Assembly (NCBI RefSeq): GCF_000175615.1 | Contig: NZ_ACVO01000004.1 | Span: 62,001 to 126,000, forward strand | Length of the DNA stretch: 64,000 nt | Reading direction: 5' to 3' | Origin: Rothia mucilaginosa ATCC 25296 | GTDB taxonomy: Bacteria > Actinomycetota > Actinomycetes > Actinomycetales > Micrococcaceae | Shown: positions 9,866 through 17,812 of the stretch, in pieces | How the letters are laid out: each line of letters opens with the position of its first letter | How positions within the stretch are numbered: the first letter of the stretch is position 1 | The notes under the pieces: model-generated | Database searches by the model: none | What the model saw: the letters and a program-made list of their open reading frames with translations, nothing else | Told to the model about the DNA's origin: nothing | Program-made: the position numbers and the translations under genes

Positions 9866-9903
9866 CCCTGCCGTCGGTGTCACGAAGAACACCGACGGCA
9901 GGG
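9866..9903 (-). terminator. Terminator of the PH-domain/folate gene block
   Basis: Perfect 15-bp inverted repeat CCCTGCCGTCGGTGT / ACACCGACGGCAGGG with an 8-nt loop, downstream of the PH-domain gene ending at 9963 and upstream of the DUF2520 promoter. Confidence 0.85.
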
Positions 9904-9962
9904 TGTGATCTGTAGTTTTGCTGCCCGCTAACCCGGCGGGGAAGCTCAGCTGACGGGCTGGC

Positions 9963-11843
9963 TTAGGGACGCCCACTCATCACCGGTACGCGGTAGTAAG
10001 GCTCAATACCCTCCAACCGAACCGTCATCAGCCACACCAGGTCCTCGCAGACGCGCGGCGGCAAGTGCATCATGAGCGTGCGCACCGGGCCGGGCACCGT
10101 ACCGAAATGCACGCTCGCGCATCCGAAGGCACGCTGCAGCGGGCCCTGGCCTCGGCTCACGCTCAGCACACGGCTGACCGGCACAATCGACAGCGTGCGG
10201 ATAAAGTAGCCGCCACGAATCAGCAGCAGGTCACCGCGCGTATGCTCACCAACGCTCGAACGCGCCGCATCAGAATCAATGCGGGTGGTCGCCTGCACCG
10301 AACCGGCAGTGTAACCGACCGTGGTCACGCCGTTACGCTTCCAGGTGAGCAGGTCCATCCAGCGCGCCGAAGAGGGGGTCACAATCATTGCCGGAACCTG
10401 CGGCTTCTGACTCTTCAGCGAGCCGTTGGCGGTATCCAGCAGCACCTGCGCCTGCCCCTCATCCAGGGCGGGCAACAGCAGACGCAACACCATCAGCGTC
10501 TCCTGCTTGTTGCCAACCGGGAGGGCAACATTGCGGGTTACAACCTTCTGGTTGTCGTTCTTCTCAATACCGATACCGGCAATGGTCATCTTGATGCGGT
10601 ACCAGCCGAACGCACGCCACAGGATGGACTGCTCCACGGCGAGTGCCTGAATACGCTCAACCATCACGTTCTGGGTGTGCGTGCCGGTGAAACCGTAGCG
10701 CAGGGTCACGCCGCCCTGACCGCTGGGGGTGATTTTGAAGTTTGCGGCACCATCAAAACGCGTCCAGAGGGCAACCACATAACCGACCATGGGCGCGAAC
10801 ATACCGGGTAGCATCGCCATGAAAATGAGGAACGGGCTCTCGCCGCCCATCATCGCGGCGAAGACGGCGGCACCGACCATGAGGGTCACGGCGGGAACCA
10901 GCCACACCAGGTGCTCCAGCATGATGGAGGCAATCAGACGCACATTCGAGATGCGGAAAATCGGCGGCTGCGAGGGATCGGCCGCGACCGGCATCGGCAT
11001 ACGACCGCGAGCGCCGCGGCGGGATACAGCGGGCTGCTGAGTACCGGGGTGCTGGGGTGCAGACTGCTCGGGTGCGGGCTGCGAGTATCCGCCCTGCTGG
11101 GGCGTTGCCTGCTGATTAGCGGGCTGGGCGCCGTCCTGCGCGGGCGCACCATAGGACGCCTCGTAAGATGCCTCAAACGGCTGATGCAGCTGATCCGCAT
11201 CCGGCATGCGCTCCGCCGAAATCTGCATGCTATCGGGCAGCACGTCGACCGGGCGGCCAGTCGCCTCCGAACGCAGCAGGTTAATACTCGCCATCGCGGT
11301 GCGGCGCAGAACCTCTGCCTTGCGGGCAGAAACGTACTTGATGTGCAGCGCCTCCGACGAGCCGTCAGCCACCTCAAAACGAAGCTCCGACAGACCCAGC
11401 AGGCGCGCCACCAGAGGACGCGAAATATCCACGCTCTGCACGCTCTCCAGACGGATCGTGCGGTTCTTCTTGAACAGAAAACCGCTACGGCGGTGAATCG
11501 CCAAATCGTCCAGGCTATAGCGGGTAAACCACCAGTCAATCGAGCCGCCAACCAGAATCAGCACGAGCACGGCGAAGCCGATAAGCTGCGAGTACGTTGC
11601 GCTGAAGTAGCTGTTGTTCTCATCAAATGCCTGCGTCAGGCGCGCGCCCCACTCGTTCGGCGGGGTGGTCAAAATATTCAGGATAATGCTCTGGAAGAAA
11701 CCAAACGCCAACAGAATAATGAACCAGAGGTTCATGATGAACGTGCGAATATCGGCACGCCACCACTTCTGCTCCTGCGGTGTCTGGGAGGCAGGAGGCT
11801 GCGGTGCCTGCGGCGCGGGGTTGGGCGGGACCGGGGTACTCAT
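9963..11843 (-). CDS. Bacterial PH-domain membrane protein (YdbT-like)
   Basis: This 626-aa membrane protein has repeated bPH_2 (DUF304) domains. The N-terminus is Pro/Gln-rich and cytosolic-looking. Transmembrane pairs follow at about 31-55 and 85-105, and a PH-like segment begins at YSLDDLAIHRRSGFLFKKNRTIRLESVQSVD (from about 123). An Ala/Gln/Pro-rich linker covers about 205-280, then more membrane helices and two further PH-like regions. It is paired with the smaller homologue upstream, overlapping by 1 nt (TAATG). The pair matches the YdbS/YdbT arrangement of other Gram-positives, where an envelope role and antimicrobial-peptide resistance have been proposed. Its function here is unknown. 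Confidence 0.85.
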   Translation of the reverse strand: MSTPVPPNPAPQAPQPPASQTPQEQKWWRADIRTFIMNLWFIILLAFGFFQSIILNILTTPPNEWGARLTQAFDENNSYFSATYSQLIGFAVLVLILVGGSIDWWFTRYSLDDLAIHRRSGFLFKKNRTIRLESVQSVDISRPLVARLLGLSELRFEVADGSSEALHIKYVSARKAEVLRRTAMASINLLRSEATGRPVDVLPDSMQISAERMPDADQLHQPFEASYEASYGAPAQDGAQPANQQATPQQGGYSQPAPEQSAPQHPGTQQPAVSRRGARGRMPMPVAADPSQPPIFRISNVRLIASIMLEHLVWLVPAVTLMVGAAVFAAMMGGESPFLIFMAMLPGMFAPMVGYVVALWTRFDGAANFKITPSGQGGVTLRYGFTGTHTQNVMVERIQALAVEQSILWRAFGWYRIKMTIAGIGIEKNDNQKVVTRNVALPVGNKQETLMVLRLLLPALDEGQAQVLLDTANGSLKSQKPQVPAMIVTPSSARWMDLLTWKRNGVTTVGYTAGSVQATTRIDSDAARSSVGEHTRGDLLLIRGGYFIRTLSIVPVSRVLSVSRGQGPLQRAFGCASVHFGTVPGPVRTLMMHLPPRVCEDLVWLMTVRLEGIEPYYRVPVMSGRP

Positions 11844-12592
11844 TAGAGTGCCGCCATTCGCTCATCGGCGCGGCGCACCAGATCCGCGCGCAGCTCCTCC
11901 GCCACGTTCAGCGGAATACCGAACAGCACCATCGTGCCGGTAGTCGTACCCGCGGTGCGCACCGTCAGGCGGGCAACACCGCACATGCGCTCCAGAGGGC
12001 CCGAATCCACATCAACATACTGGATGCGGCCGTACGGCATGGAGCTCATCGAACGGAACACGATACCGCGGCGAGCCATCAGATGATTCGACTCCAGCGC
12101 GTAGCCGAGCGCGCGAGTACGGCGCGGCGTGGTCAGAATCCACCACAGACCCCACAAACCAAACACCGCGACCACCACTAGGCCGACGATGCGTAGCACC
12201 TCCGGGCCGCCGAAGAACGCGCCCGCACAATACACGGCAACACCCGCAAGAATCGGGAGCGCCAAAGCAGAAATAGTGTGAACAAAACGAACCGTCAGGT
12301 AGCCGGAGGCGGCGGGCACCCACTGCGGCTCCGGCACGGGCTGCGAGGGAACCGGCTGAGGCGCGTTCGGGTACGCGGCAGCGGGCGGAGCCTGCTGACC
12401 GTACTGCGTCTGCTGGTCATACTGGCTCTGCTGTCCATACGGGGCACCAGCCTGACCGTAGGGTTGCTGGTACTGTCCGTACTGGTTCTGCTGAGCAGGC
12501 TGACCCTGGCCGTACTGACCATACTGACCCTGTTGGGCGTCCTGCCCGTACTGACCATTCGGCGAATAACTATTCTGGTTAGGAGCCGACAT
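11843..12592 (-). CDS. PH-domain membrane protein (YdbS-like) with Gln/Tyr/Gly-rich tail
   Basis: This 249-aa protein starts with about 75 residues of repeated QYGQ/YGQQ units, a prion-like low-complexity segment. It continues with two membrane helices (about 105-150) and one bPH_2 domain (RTRALGYALESNHLMARRGIVFRSMSSMPYGRIQYVDV). It is coupled to the larger PH protein downstream (stop and start overlap by 1 nt) and overlaps the DUF3180 gene upstream by 14 nt. The tail is likely cytosolic. Its function is unknown, but a self-associating tail on a membrane PH protein could scaffold assemblies (inference). Confidence 0.85.
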   Translation of the reverse strand: MSAPNQNSYSPNGQYGQDAQQGQYGQYGQGQPAQQNQYGQYQQPYGQAGAPYGQQSQYDQQTQYGQQAPPAAAYPNAPQPVPSQPVPEPQWVPAASGYLTVRFVHTISALALPILAGVAVYCAGAFFGGPEVLRIVGLVVVAVFGLWGLWWILTTPRRTRALGYALESNHLMARRGIVFRSMSSMPYGRIQYVDVDSGPLERMCGVARLTVRTAGTTTGTMVLFGIPLNVAEELRADLVRRADERMAAL

Positions 12593-13097
12593 AGGTTCCT
12601 CCCTCTCGCGGCTTTACAGCACCGGAAGAGGAGGCCGCATCCTCATCATCCTCCGGCGGAATACGACAACAATGCTGAGCCCACAGGCCAGCAATCAGCA
12701 GGGCAACACTGCCCACACAATTAACAAGAACCTCCCAAAAGACCACCGAAAAACCGCGCACAGACACCATCGCCACATGGTAGCCAAGAATCGCAGCGCA
12801 CCAGCCCGTCAACAGGGCACCGGTCATGATAGAACCCTGCGCATACGCCACCGCACGCGCCGCAAGAATCGGGCCCATATGGGGTACCTTCTCACGCGTC
12901 TGAATACGACGATAACGAGCCACCTGCACACCCAGCCACACGGCACCCGCCGCAACCAGCAGGCACACCGCGCCGAGCATCCACGAAAAATTCAGCTCAC
13001 CAAAACCGGCGCCAATCATCACGGAATTCACCATAAGAGCGGCAGCGGCACCGCACACAGCCGCCACAATAATCGCCCGATAACTCAGGGGCTTCAT
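12579..13097 (-). CDS. DUF3180 membrane protein
   Basis: This 172-aa integral membrane protein has four predicted helices (about 8-28, 35-55, 80-100, 112-140) and a charged C-terminus (EDDEDAASSS). A DUF3180 gene directly after folK is a well-known actinobacterial neighbourhood, which is the main basis for the call. It sits 45 bp after folK and overlaps the PH gene downstream by 14 nt, so it belongs to the folate/PH transcript. The ribosome site is GAAAGGAAACACC before the ATG. Biochemical role unknown. Confidence 0.8.
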   Translation of the reverse strand: MKPLSYRAIIVAAVCGAAAALMVNSVMIGAGFGELNFSWMLGAVCLLVAAGAVWLGVQVARYRRIQTREKVPHMGPILAARAVAYAQGSIMTGALLTGWCAAILGYHVAMVSVRGFSVVFWEVLVNCVGSVALLIAGLWAQHCCRIPPEDDEDAASSSGAVKPREGGTYVGS

Positions 13098-13142
13098 GGT
13101 GTTTCCTTTCGGTAGGTTCTTCTACCTTCCAGAGTGCCACAT

Positions 13143-13763
13143 TTAAGGCTGATCAGGTACCTGCATCTCACGCATATAGCTAATAGCGTCTTCATCCGCC
13201 CCAAGCAGCGTGCGGGACAGCTCCGCAACGTTCACGACCTCGCGGCTCAGCGGCGCAGGAACCTCATCCGGCCGCTCCCCCGAAGGCTCCGCACGCCGGG
13301 TCACCGTCAGGTACGCCTGCGGGTCCATCTGCGCCCACGGCACCAGCACAAAAGCACGCTCCTGCGCCCGCGGATGCGGCAAAGTCAGCACCGGATCCTC
13401 AGAGATCACGCCGCCATAGTCAATCACGTCAATATCGAGGGTGCGCGGGCCCCAACGCACCAGGCGCTCACGGTGATGCGCCGCCTCCACTGCGTTACAC
13501 AGCTTCAGCAGCTCGTAGGCGCCCAGGTCAGTGGTCACCTCAATGACCGCGTTCACGAAATCCGGCTGACCCGCCGGGCCACCCACCGGGGCGGTACGGT
13601 ACAACCCGGAGGCACGCACCAGCTGCACGCCGCCCGCCACCAGGTCGGCGACGGCACGTTCCAGGGTGTCTTCGCTTTCGCCCAGGTTCGAGCCCAACGC
13701 CAACACCGCGCGGTGTTTCAGGGTGTTGGGCTTCTGCGTATCGGTTTTCTGGGTGCCCGCCAC
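13143..13763 (-). CDS. folK: 6-hydroxymethyl-7,8-dihydropterin pyrophosphokinase
   Basis: FolK transfers pyrophosphate from ATP to hydroxymethyl-dihydropterin, preparing it for FolP. The 206-aa product has ALGSNLGESEDTLERAV, SGLYRTAPVGGPAGQPDFVNAV, the HPPK signature RWGPRTLDIDVIDYGG and LPHPRAQERAFVLVPW. The start is a GTG that overlaps the folB stop by one base (TAGTG). A C-terminal extension of about 40 residues beyond the core is typical for actinobacteria. Confidence 0.95.
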   Translation of the reverse strand: MAGTQKTDTQKPNTLKHRAVLALGSNLGESEDTLERAVADLVAGGVQLVRASGLYRTAPVGGPAGQPDFVNAVIEVTTDLGAYELLKLCNAVEAAHHRERLVRWGPRTLDIDVIDYGGVISEDPVLTLPHPRAQERAFVLVPWAQMDPQAYLTVTRRAEPSGERPDEVPAPLSREVVNVAELSRTLLGADEDAISYMREMQVPDQP

Positions 13764-14176
13764 TAGCGGCCGCCCTCAGCCGCGCGCTCCGCGGCACGCT
13801 CACGGAACACGCTCACCGCAACGTTACCGAACGGCAACTCAATCGGCGCCTGCGGCTTCGATAGGGTAATCTCCACCGCCTCCACAAGCTCAAACATCGC
13901 AAGGATACCCTCGGCAATGTTCACCGCAAGGGTCTCAATCAGGTCCAGGGAACCGTTCGTCACGTGGCGGTGAATCAGGTCAACCACGAGCGCGTAGTTC
14001 GTGGTCTTCGTCAGGTCATCCGTGGCGGCTGCGGCGGAAAAATCGCTGTACAGGGTCGCGTCCACGACGAAGGGCTGGCCGTCGCGCTTCTCAAAGTCGA
14101 GCACGCCGTGGTAGCCCTTGGCGGTAATGCCGGTGAGGGTGATGCGGTCGTGGCGGGCGTAATCTGCCTGGGTCAT
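13763..14176 (-). CDS. folB: Dihydroneopterin aldolase
   Basis: FolB splits dihydroneopterin to hydroxymethyl-dihydropterin and glycolaldehyde. The 137-aa product shows DRITLTGITAKGYHGVLDFEKRDGQPFVVD at the N-terminus (family G-x-H-G-V-x-x-x-E), TKTTNYALVVDLI and the catalytic-Lys end VEITLSKPQAPI. The ribosome site is AGGAGACCCCC before the ATG. It lies 72 bp after folP and is coupled to folK. Confidence 0.95.
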   Translation of the reverse strand: MTQADYARHDRITLTGITAKGYHGVLDFEKRDGQPFVVDATLYSDFSAAAATDDLTKTTNYALVVDLIHRHVTNGSLDLIETLAVNIAEGILAMFELVEAVEITLSKPQAPIELPFGNVAVSVFRERAAERAAEGGR

Positions 14177-14248
14177 TGGGGGTCTCCTAGAGGGTATTCG
14201 GGTAATCGGAGGTTGTGGGCGGGGTTGGTGGTTCTAGCTGACAGAGCC

Positions 14249-15208
14249 TTAGCTTACGGAGCGCAGCGCGGAGGCGACCGTCACCGCATCCACGCTGGCG
14301 GGCACGTCATGCACGCGCACCGCCCACACGCCGCGCGCCGCCACCAGGGCGGTCACCGCCGCAGAGGCTGCCGCACGATGCTGAGCCGGGCGCGGCTCCG
14401 ACAGCGACTGCCACAGTTCGCGTTCAGCCTCACCCGCATCGGTTGCGGTGAAACCGCTCGCGTTCAGGCGCTCAGCCAGCGCCATATCCGCCGCAGTCAG
14501 GGCGTTGGCGATAAAACGCTTGCGGGAACCGGCAATGAGCAGGCGGTGCCCCAGACCCTGTAGCTCGTCAATGGCGGCGAGCAGCTCCCAATCCTGCATG
14601 CCGCCCTTCGCGAAGCCCAGACCCGGGTCAAGAATCAGGTTCTGCGGCAGCACACCGGCGGCGAGGAAACGCTCACGCAGGCCGGTCAGCTCCTCCACAA
14701 CCTCGGTGACCACGCCGCGCGGGTACTCCGCCAGGCTGTTCATGGTCTGGGAGGTGCCGCGGGCGTGCATGAGGATGTACGGCACCTGCAGTTCAGCGGC
14801 GGTTTCAATCATTTCATCGCTCACGTTCAGACCGGACACATCGTTGATGATGTGCGCACCGGCGGCAATGGCGGCGCGGGCGGTCTGCGGGTTCATGGTG
14901 TCAACGCTGATGGTGGTGCCCATCTGCGCGACTGCCTCGATGACAGGCAGGATGCGGCGCTGCTCCTCCTCCACGCTGATGCGCACGGCACCGGGGCGGG
15001 TGGATTCGCCGCCAATGTCGATAATGGAGGCGCCCTCGGCGATCATGCGGGCGGCGCGGGCGATGGCGTCGGTGGCGGCGTAGTGCTGGCCGCCGTCGCT
15101 GAAGGAGTCGGGGGTGACATTGAGGATGCCCATCACGAGGGTGCGTTCGGCGGCGAGCGCGTCGCAGGGCAGGGGGGCTACACGGGTGGTGTGTGTGGAT
15201 TCAGTCAT
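14249..15208 (-). CDS. folP: Dihydropteroate synthase
   Basis: FolP joins hydroxymethyl-dihydropterin pyrophosphate and p-aminobenzoate and is the sulfonamide target. The motifs are MGILNVTPDSFSDGG, IIDIGGESTRPGA, ISVDTMNPQTA, INDVSG and LILDPGLGFAKG, ending with IAGSRKRFI. I chose the ATG at 15208 (MTESTHTT), 28 residues before the first motif. A GTG at 15262 is an in-frame alternative that would add 18 residues. folE, normally adjacent, is separated from it by two unrelated genes. Confidence 0.93.
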   Translation of the reverse strand: MTESTHTTRVAPLPCDALAAERTLVMGILNVTPDSFSDGGQHYAATDAIARAARMIAEGASIIDIGGESTRPGAVRISVEEEQRRILPVIEAVAQMGTTISVDTMNPQTARAAIAAGAHIINDVSGLNVSDEMIETAAELQVPYILMHARGTSQTMNSLAEYPRGVVTEVVEELTGLRERFLAAGVLPQNLILDPGLGFAKGGMQDWELLAAIDELQGLGHRLLIAGSRKRFIANALTAADMALAERLNASGFTATDAGEAERELWQSLSEPRPAQHRAAASAAVTALVAARGVWAVRVHDVPASVDAVTVASALRSVS

Positions 15209-15426
15209 GGGTTTATCGTACCGAATCTGCGGTGCTCCCATGTTTGCCGCAGTGATTGACACAGTGATTGGGGCAGCTGTGGGGTCGATTCTGGGGACAC
15301 GGCATGCAATACTTGCATTACAGATACTTATTTAAAGGTATGCTGAGAGGGCACGCATACCGCACCGGGCGCATTCCCGGTCGGCGGCGCGCACCCACAC
15401 ATACATACTCTAGGAAGTGACTCATT

Positions 15427-15633
15427 GTGAATATGAAGACTGGAGCTTGGATCCTCTCCCTGGTAGCTCTTGCCGCGCTGGTGACTATTGTGCTCGCTGA
15501 AGGTGTTCCTGCCGTGCGTTGGATTGCTTTCGGCACCGCGACCGGTTGCGGTTTCATTGCCGTGGGCTTGATCGTGACTCTTGCCCTGGGTTGGGATAAT
15601 CCGAGCGAGTCGAAGGGTAGCTTGCAGCGTTAG
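15427..15633 (+). CDS. Small two-helix membrane protein
   Basis: This 68-aa product has two hydrophobic helices (about 6-24 and 30-54) and a short polar tail (WDNPSESKGSLQR). The GTG start at 15427 has AGGAAG 9 nt upstream; the ATG two codons later has poorer spacing. A TATGCT -10-like box lies near 15339. It points opposite to the surrounding fol genes and ends before the bidirectional terminator at 15736. I do not recognise a family. Confidence 0.65.
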   Translation: MNMKTGAWILSLVALAALVTIVLAEGVPAVRWIAFGTATGCGFIAVGLIVTLALGWDNPSESKGSLQR

Positions 15634-15735
15634 CAGCGGGGCTCTTCTAGCTTCTGCGGTGCGGCATGATCGGCGCCGCCGCGGCCGCGGAAGGCATCCG
15701 GCTCAGAACACATTCTCAGAGCACTTTGGCGATGC

Positions 15736-15769
15736 GAAAAGGGGCGGAGGTTTTCACCTCCGCCCCTTT
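15736..15769. terminator. Bidirectional terminator, small membrane gene / abi
   Basis: Inverted repeat GAAAAGGGGCGGAGG-TTTTCA-CCTCCGCCCCTTTC between the convergent 3' ends of the 15427 gene and the Abi gene. Confidence 0.85.
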
Positions 15770-15795
15770 CAGCGTGTCTATAAGCTGTGAAGATT

Positions 15796-16761
15796 TTAGC
15801 TCCACAAACGGGTTTCTTCCCAACCTTGGGGTATGCCCATAGCCCGCGATACATCAACCCCAGGAACGGAAATATCAGGACGTTCCTTCAGAATCTGCGT
15901 CAGAGATTCCGTATCCCCAATTCCACCCTGATTCATCAGATATTTGAGGAGAGTGAGCATTCCGAAAGTCTTGCACATCTTATGGTTCTCTTCAGCCTGC
16001 GGCACACCAAATAGATCAACAACCTCACGGATTTCAGGACTCTCAACTCTTCCACCTCTCAACACACGTGGCAAACGAGGTTCTGGGTGCAGCTTATTGT
16101 AGAACCTACTTTGATGCGCACAAATATTGCGCATTACCCGCAGCGAATTAATCCAAGTTTCCAACTGAGGGTCAGTACACCCCAAGGCTTTCGCGATATC
16201 TCGTCGAATATTTGGCGGAGAGACCAAATACAGATTCTGTAGAGCCCCCAAATCTAGAACTTCCACCACGACCCACACGGGCAACTTCCCGCCGTATTGT
16301 TCACGGTGATGCTTCACGAATTCTTCTTCAGATGTACGAATAAGCTGTTCGCTTTTTCTCGTAAATCTGCTCCACGCAGTGCGCCTTTTACTGCCTTGAA
16401 GGTCGCACCGGGTTTCATCCTCGTATATGAGTGGATCCACTTCCCCCAGTAAATTCCCTAGGCGGGACCGCAAATACACCTCAAACTGCGAGAAATACGA
16501 AAACGCAATGGACCGAAGATTACGGTCATATTCATACAGGGCCACGATATCTTCAAAGACAGTTCCGGGCATGAAAGTATCCGAGCGCCGCCCACTTCCT
16601 GCCGGTCGCCGGAACGAATAGTAGTAACCACTCAGACGGTAGTAACTAACACGCTCAAGGACGTGAACGGCATGTTCCTGAGAACCTACGAGCATACCTC
16701 GCTGCCGCAAGATTCCAACCTGCTGTTCATATGTTTTAAATGGCTTTACGATTGAAGACAT
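15796..16761 (-). CDS. Abi_2 (AbiD/AbiF-like) abortive-infection HEPN protein
   Basis: This 321-aa protein has the Abi_2 layout: KPFKTYEQQVGILRQRGM at the start, YYRLSGYYYSFR (about 40-51), YEYDRNLRSIAFSYFSQFEVYLRSRL (76-101) and the HEPN R-x4-H ribonuclease motif RNICAH (211-216). Members of this family block phage growth in lactococci, and the HEPN motif suggests RNA cleavage after infection; activity here is inferred. The gene has its own terminator and a 450-bp upstream region, and it lies between folP and folE, which are usually adjacent. This suggests insertion of a defence gene into a housekeeping cluster. No partner antitoxin is visible. The C-terminus beyond about 240 is not recognised. 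Confidence 0.88.
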   Translation of the reverse strand: MSSIVKPFKTYEQQVGILRQRGMLVGSQEHAVHVLERVSYYRLSGYYYSFRRPAGSGRRSDTFMPGTVFEDIVALYEYDRNLRSIAFSYFSQFEVYLRSRLGNLLGEVDPLIYEDETRCDLQGSKRRTAWSRFTRKSEQLIRTSEEEFVKHHREQYGGKLPVWVVVEVLDLGALQNLYLVSPPNIRRDIAKALGCTDPQLETWINSLRVMRNICAHQSRFYNKLHPEPRLPRVLRGGRVESPEIREVVDLFGVPQAEENHKMCKTFGMLTLLKYLMNQGGIGDTESLTQILKERPDISVPGVDVSRAMGIPQGWEETRLWS

Positions 16762-17154
16762 GCACTATCCATCGCTTGATATCATTTCATCATCGGAACT
16801 CTTTAATAATATCAATATAAGGATATTAAGGGTATAACTACACGGCATGTAAGTCATCTCTGTCTTGTTAAGGTCATCGTTTAAAAACGATGACCGGCTC
16901 CAGACCCCTGATGGGCGGAACCGGCCACGGTTATTTTCGCTCCTGATGAGGAGAGGAACAGTCATATATTCATCAACAACGGTACGTGAAGAGCACTGTA
17001 CGTAGCGTTAACAAAAAGAAGACCGGTCCTGTACTCCCGAAGGAGTGGTGCCGGTACTAGTGGTACTACTCTACAGCTGATGACGCCCTCTACGCAAGGG
17101 CACTCGTCATGCGGCCCAACACATGCGACCGCACAGCGCAGGGGTATAGCGCAA
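16762..17154. other. abi upstream / folE downstream intergenic region
   Basis: No gene is supported. It contains a near-perfect palindrome TCATCGTTT-A-AAAACGATGA (16873-16892) and a possible hairpin at 17022-17055 (ACCGG...ACTCC-CGAA-GGAGT...CCGGT). The DNA directly upstream of abi is AT-rich and should hold its promoter. Confidence 0.45.
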
Positions 17155-17184
17155 GGGGGCAGGATTCCTTAGAATCCTGCCCCC
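17155..17184 (-). terminator. folE terminator
   Basis: Perfect 13-bp inverted repeat GGGGGCAGGATTC-CTTA-GAATCCTGCCCCC, 32 bp past the folE stop. It ends the ftsH-folE transcript and so separates folE from the abi/folP region. Confidence 0.85.
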
Positions 17185-17215
17185 TGGCGTATAGCTATAT
17201 GCTCATTGCATGCGC

Positions 17216-17812
17216 TTAGCGCTGCGAGAAGATCAGGCTCATCGCCTCCGCACGGGTTGCGCCGTTCATCAGCGCACCGCGCACCGCGCTGGTCACGGTC
17301 TTCGCGCCCGGCTTACGCACACCGCGCATCGACATGCACATGTGCTCAGCCTCAATCACCACAATCGCGCCGCGCGGGTTCAGATGCTCCTCCAGAGCCT
17401 CCACCACCTGCGTAGTCAGACGCTCCTGCACCTGCGGGCGGCGAGCGTACAAATCCACCACGCGGGCGAGCTTGCTCAGGCCGGTCACCTTACCGTCCGG
17501 GCCCGGAATGTAACCCACATGCGCCACGCCGTGGAACGGCACCAGGTGGTGCTCACAGGTCGAGTAGAACGGGATGTCCTTCACCAGCACCATCTCAGAG
17601 TGGGCGATGTCGAAGGTCGTACCCAGAATCTCGCCGGCGTCCTGGTGCAGGCCCGAGAAGAACTCCGCGTAGGCACGCGCCACACGTGCCGGGGTCTGTT
17701 GCAGGCCGTCACGGTCCGGGTCCTCACCAATCGCGAGCAGAATCTCACGGACGGCAGCCTCAATACGCGGCTGGTCGACGGCGTTCTTAGCCTCGCTCAT
17801 TCTCTGCTCCAT
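17216..17812 (-). CDS. folE: GTP cyclohydrolase I
   Basis: FolE converts GTP to dihydroneopterin triphosphate, the first step of folate synthesis. The 198-aa product carries [22 protein letters not shown] (zinc Cys/His and catalytic His), [21 protein letters not shown] and [19 protein letters not shown] with the second zinc cysteine. Its first codons overlap the 3' end of ftsH by 26 nt, so the two are one transcript. Length is usual. Confidence 0.96.
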   Translation of the reverse strand: MEQRMSEAKNAVDQPRIEAAVREILLAIGEDPDRDGLQQTPARVARAYAEFFSGLHQDAGEILGTTFDIAHSEMVLVKDIPFYSTCEHHLVPFHGVAHVGYIPGPDGKVTGLSKLARVVDLYARRPQVQERLTTQVVEALEEHLNPRGAIVVIEAEHMCMSMRGVRKPGAKTVTSAVRGALMNGATRAEAMSLIFSQR

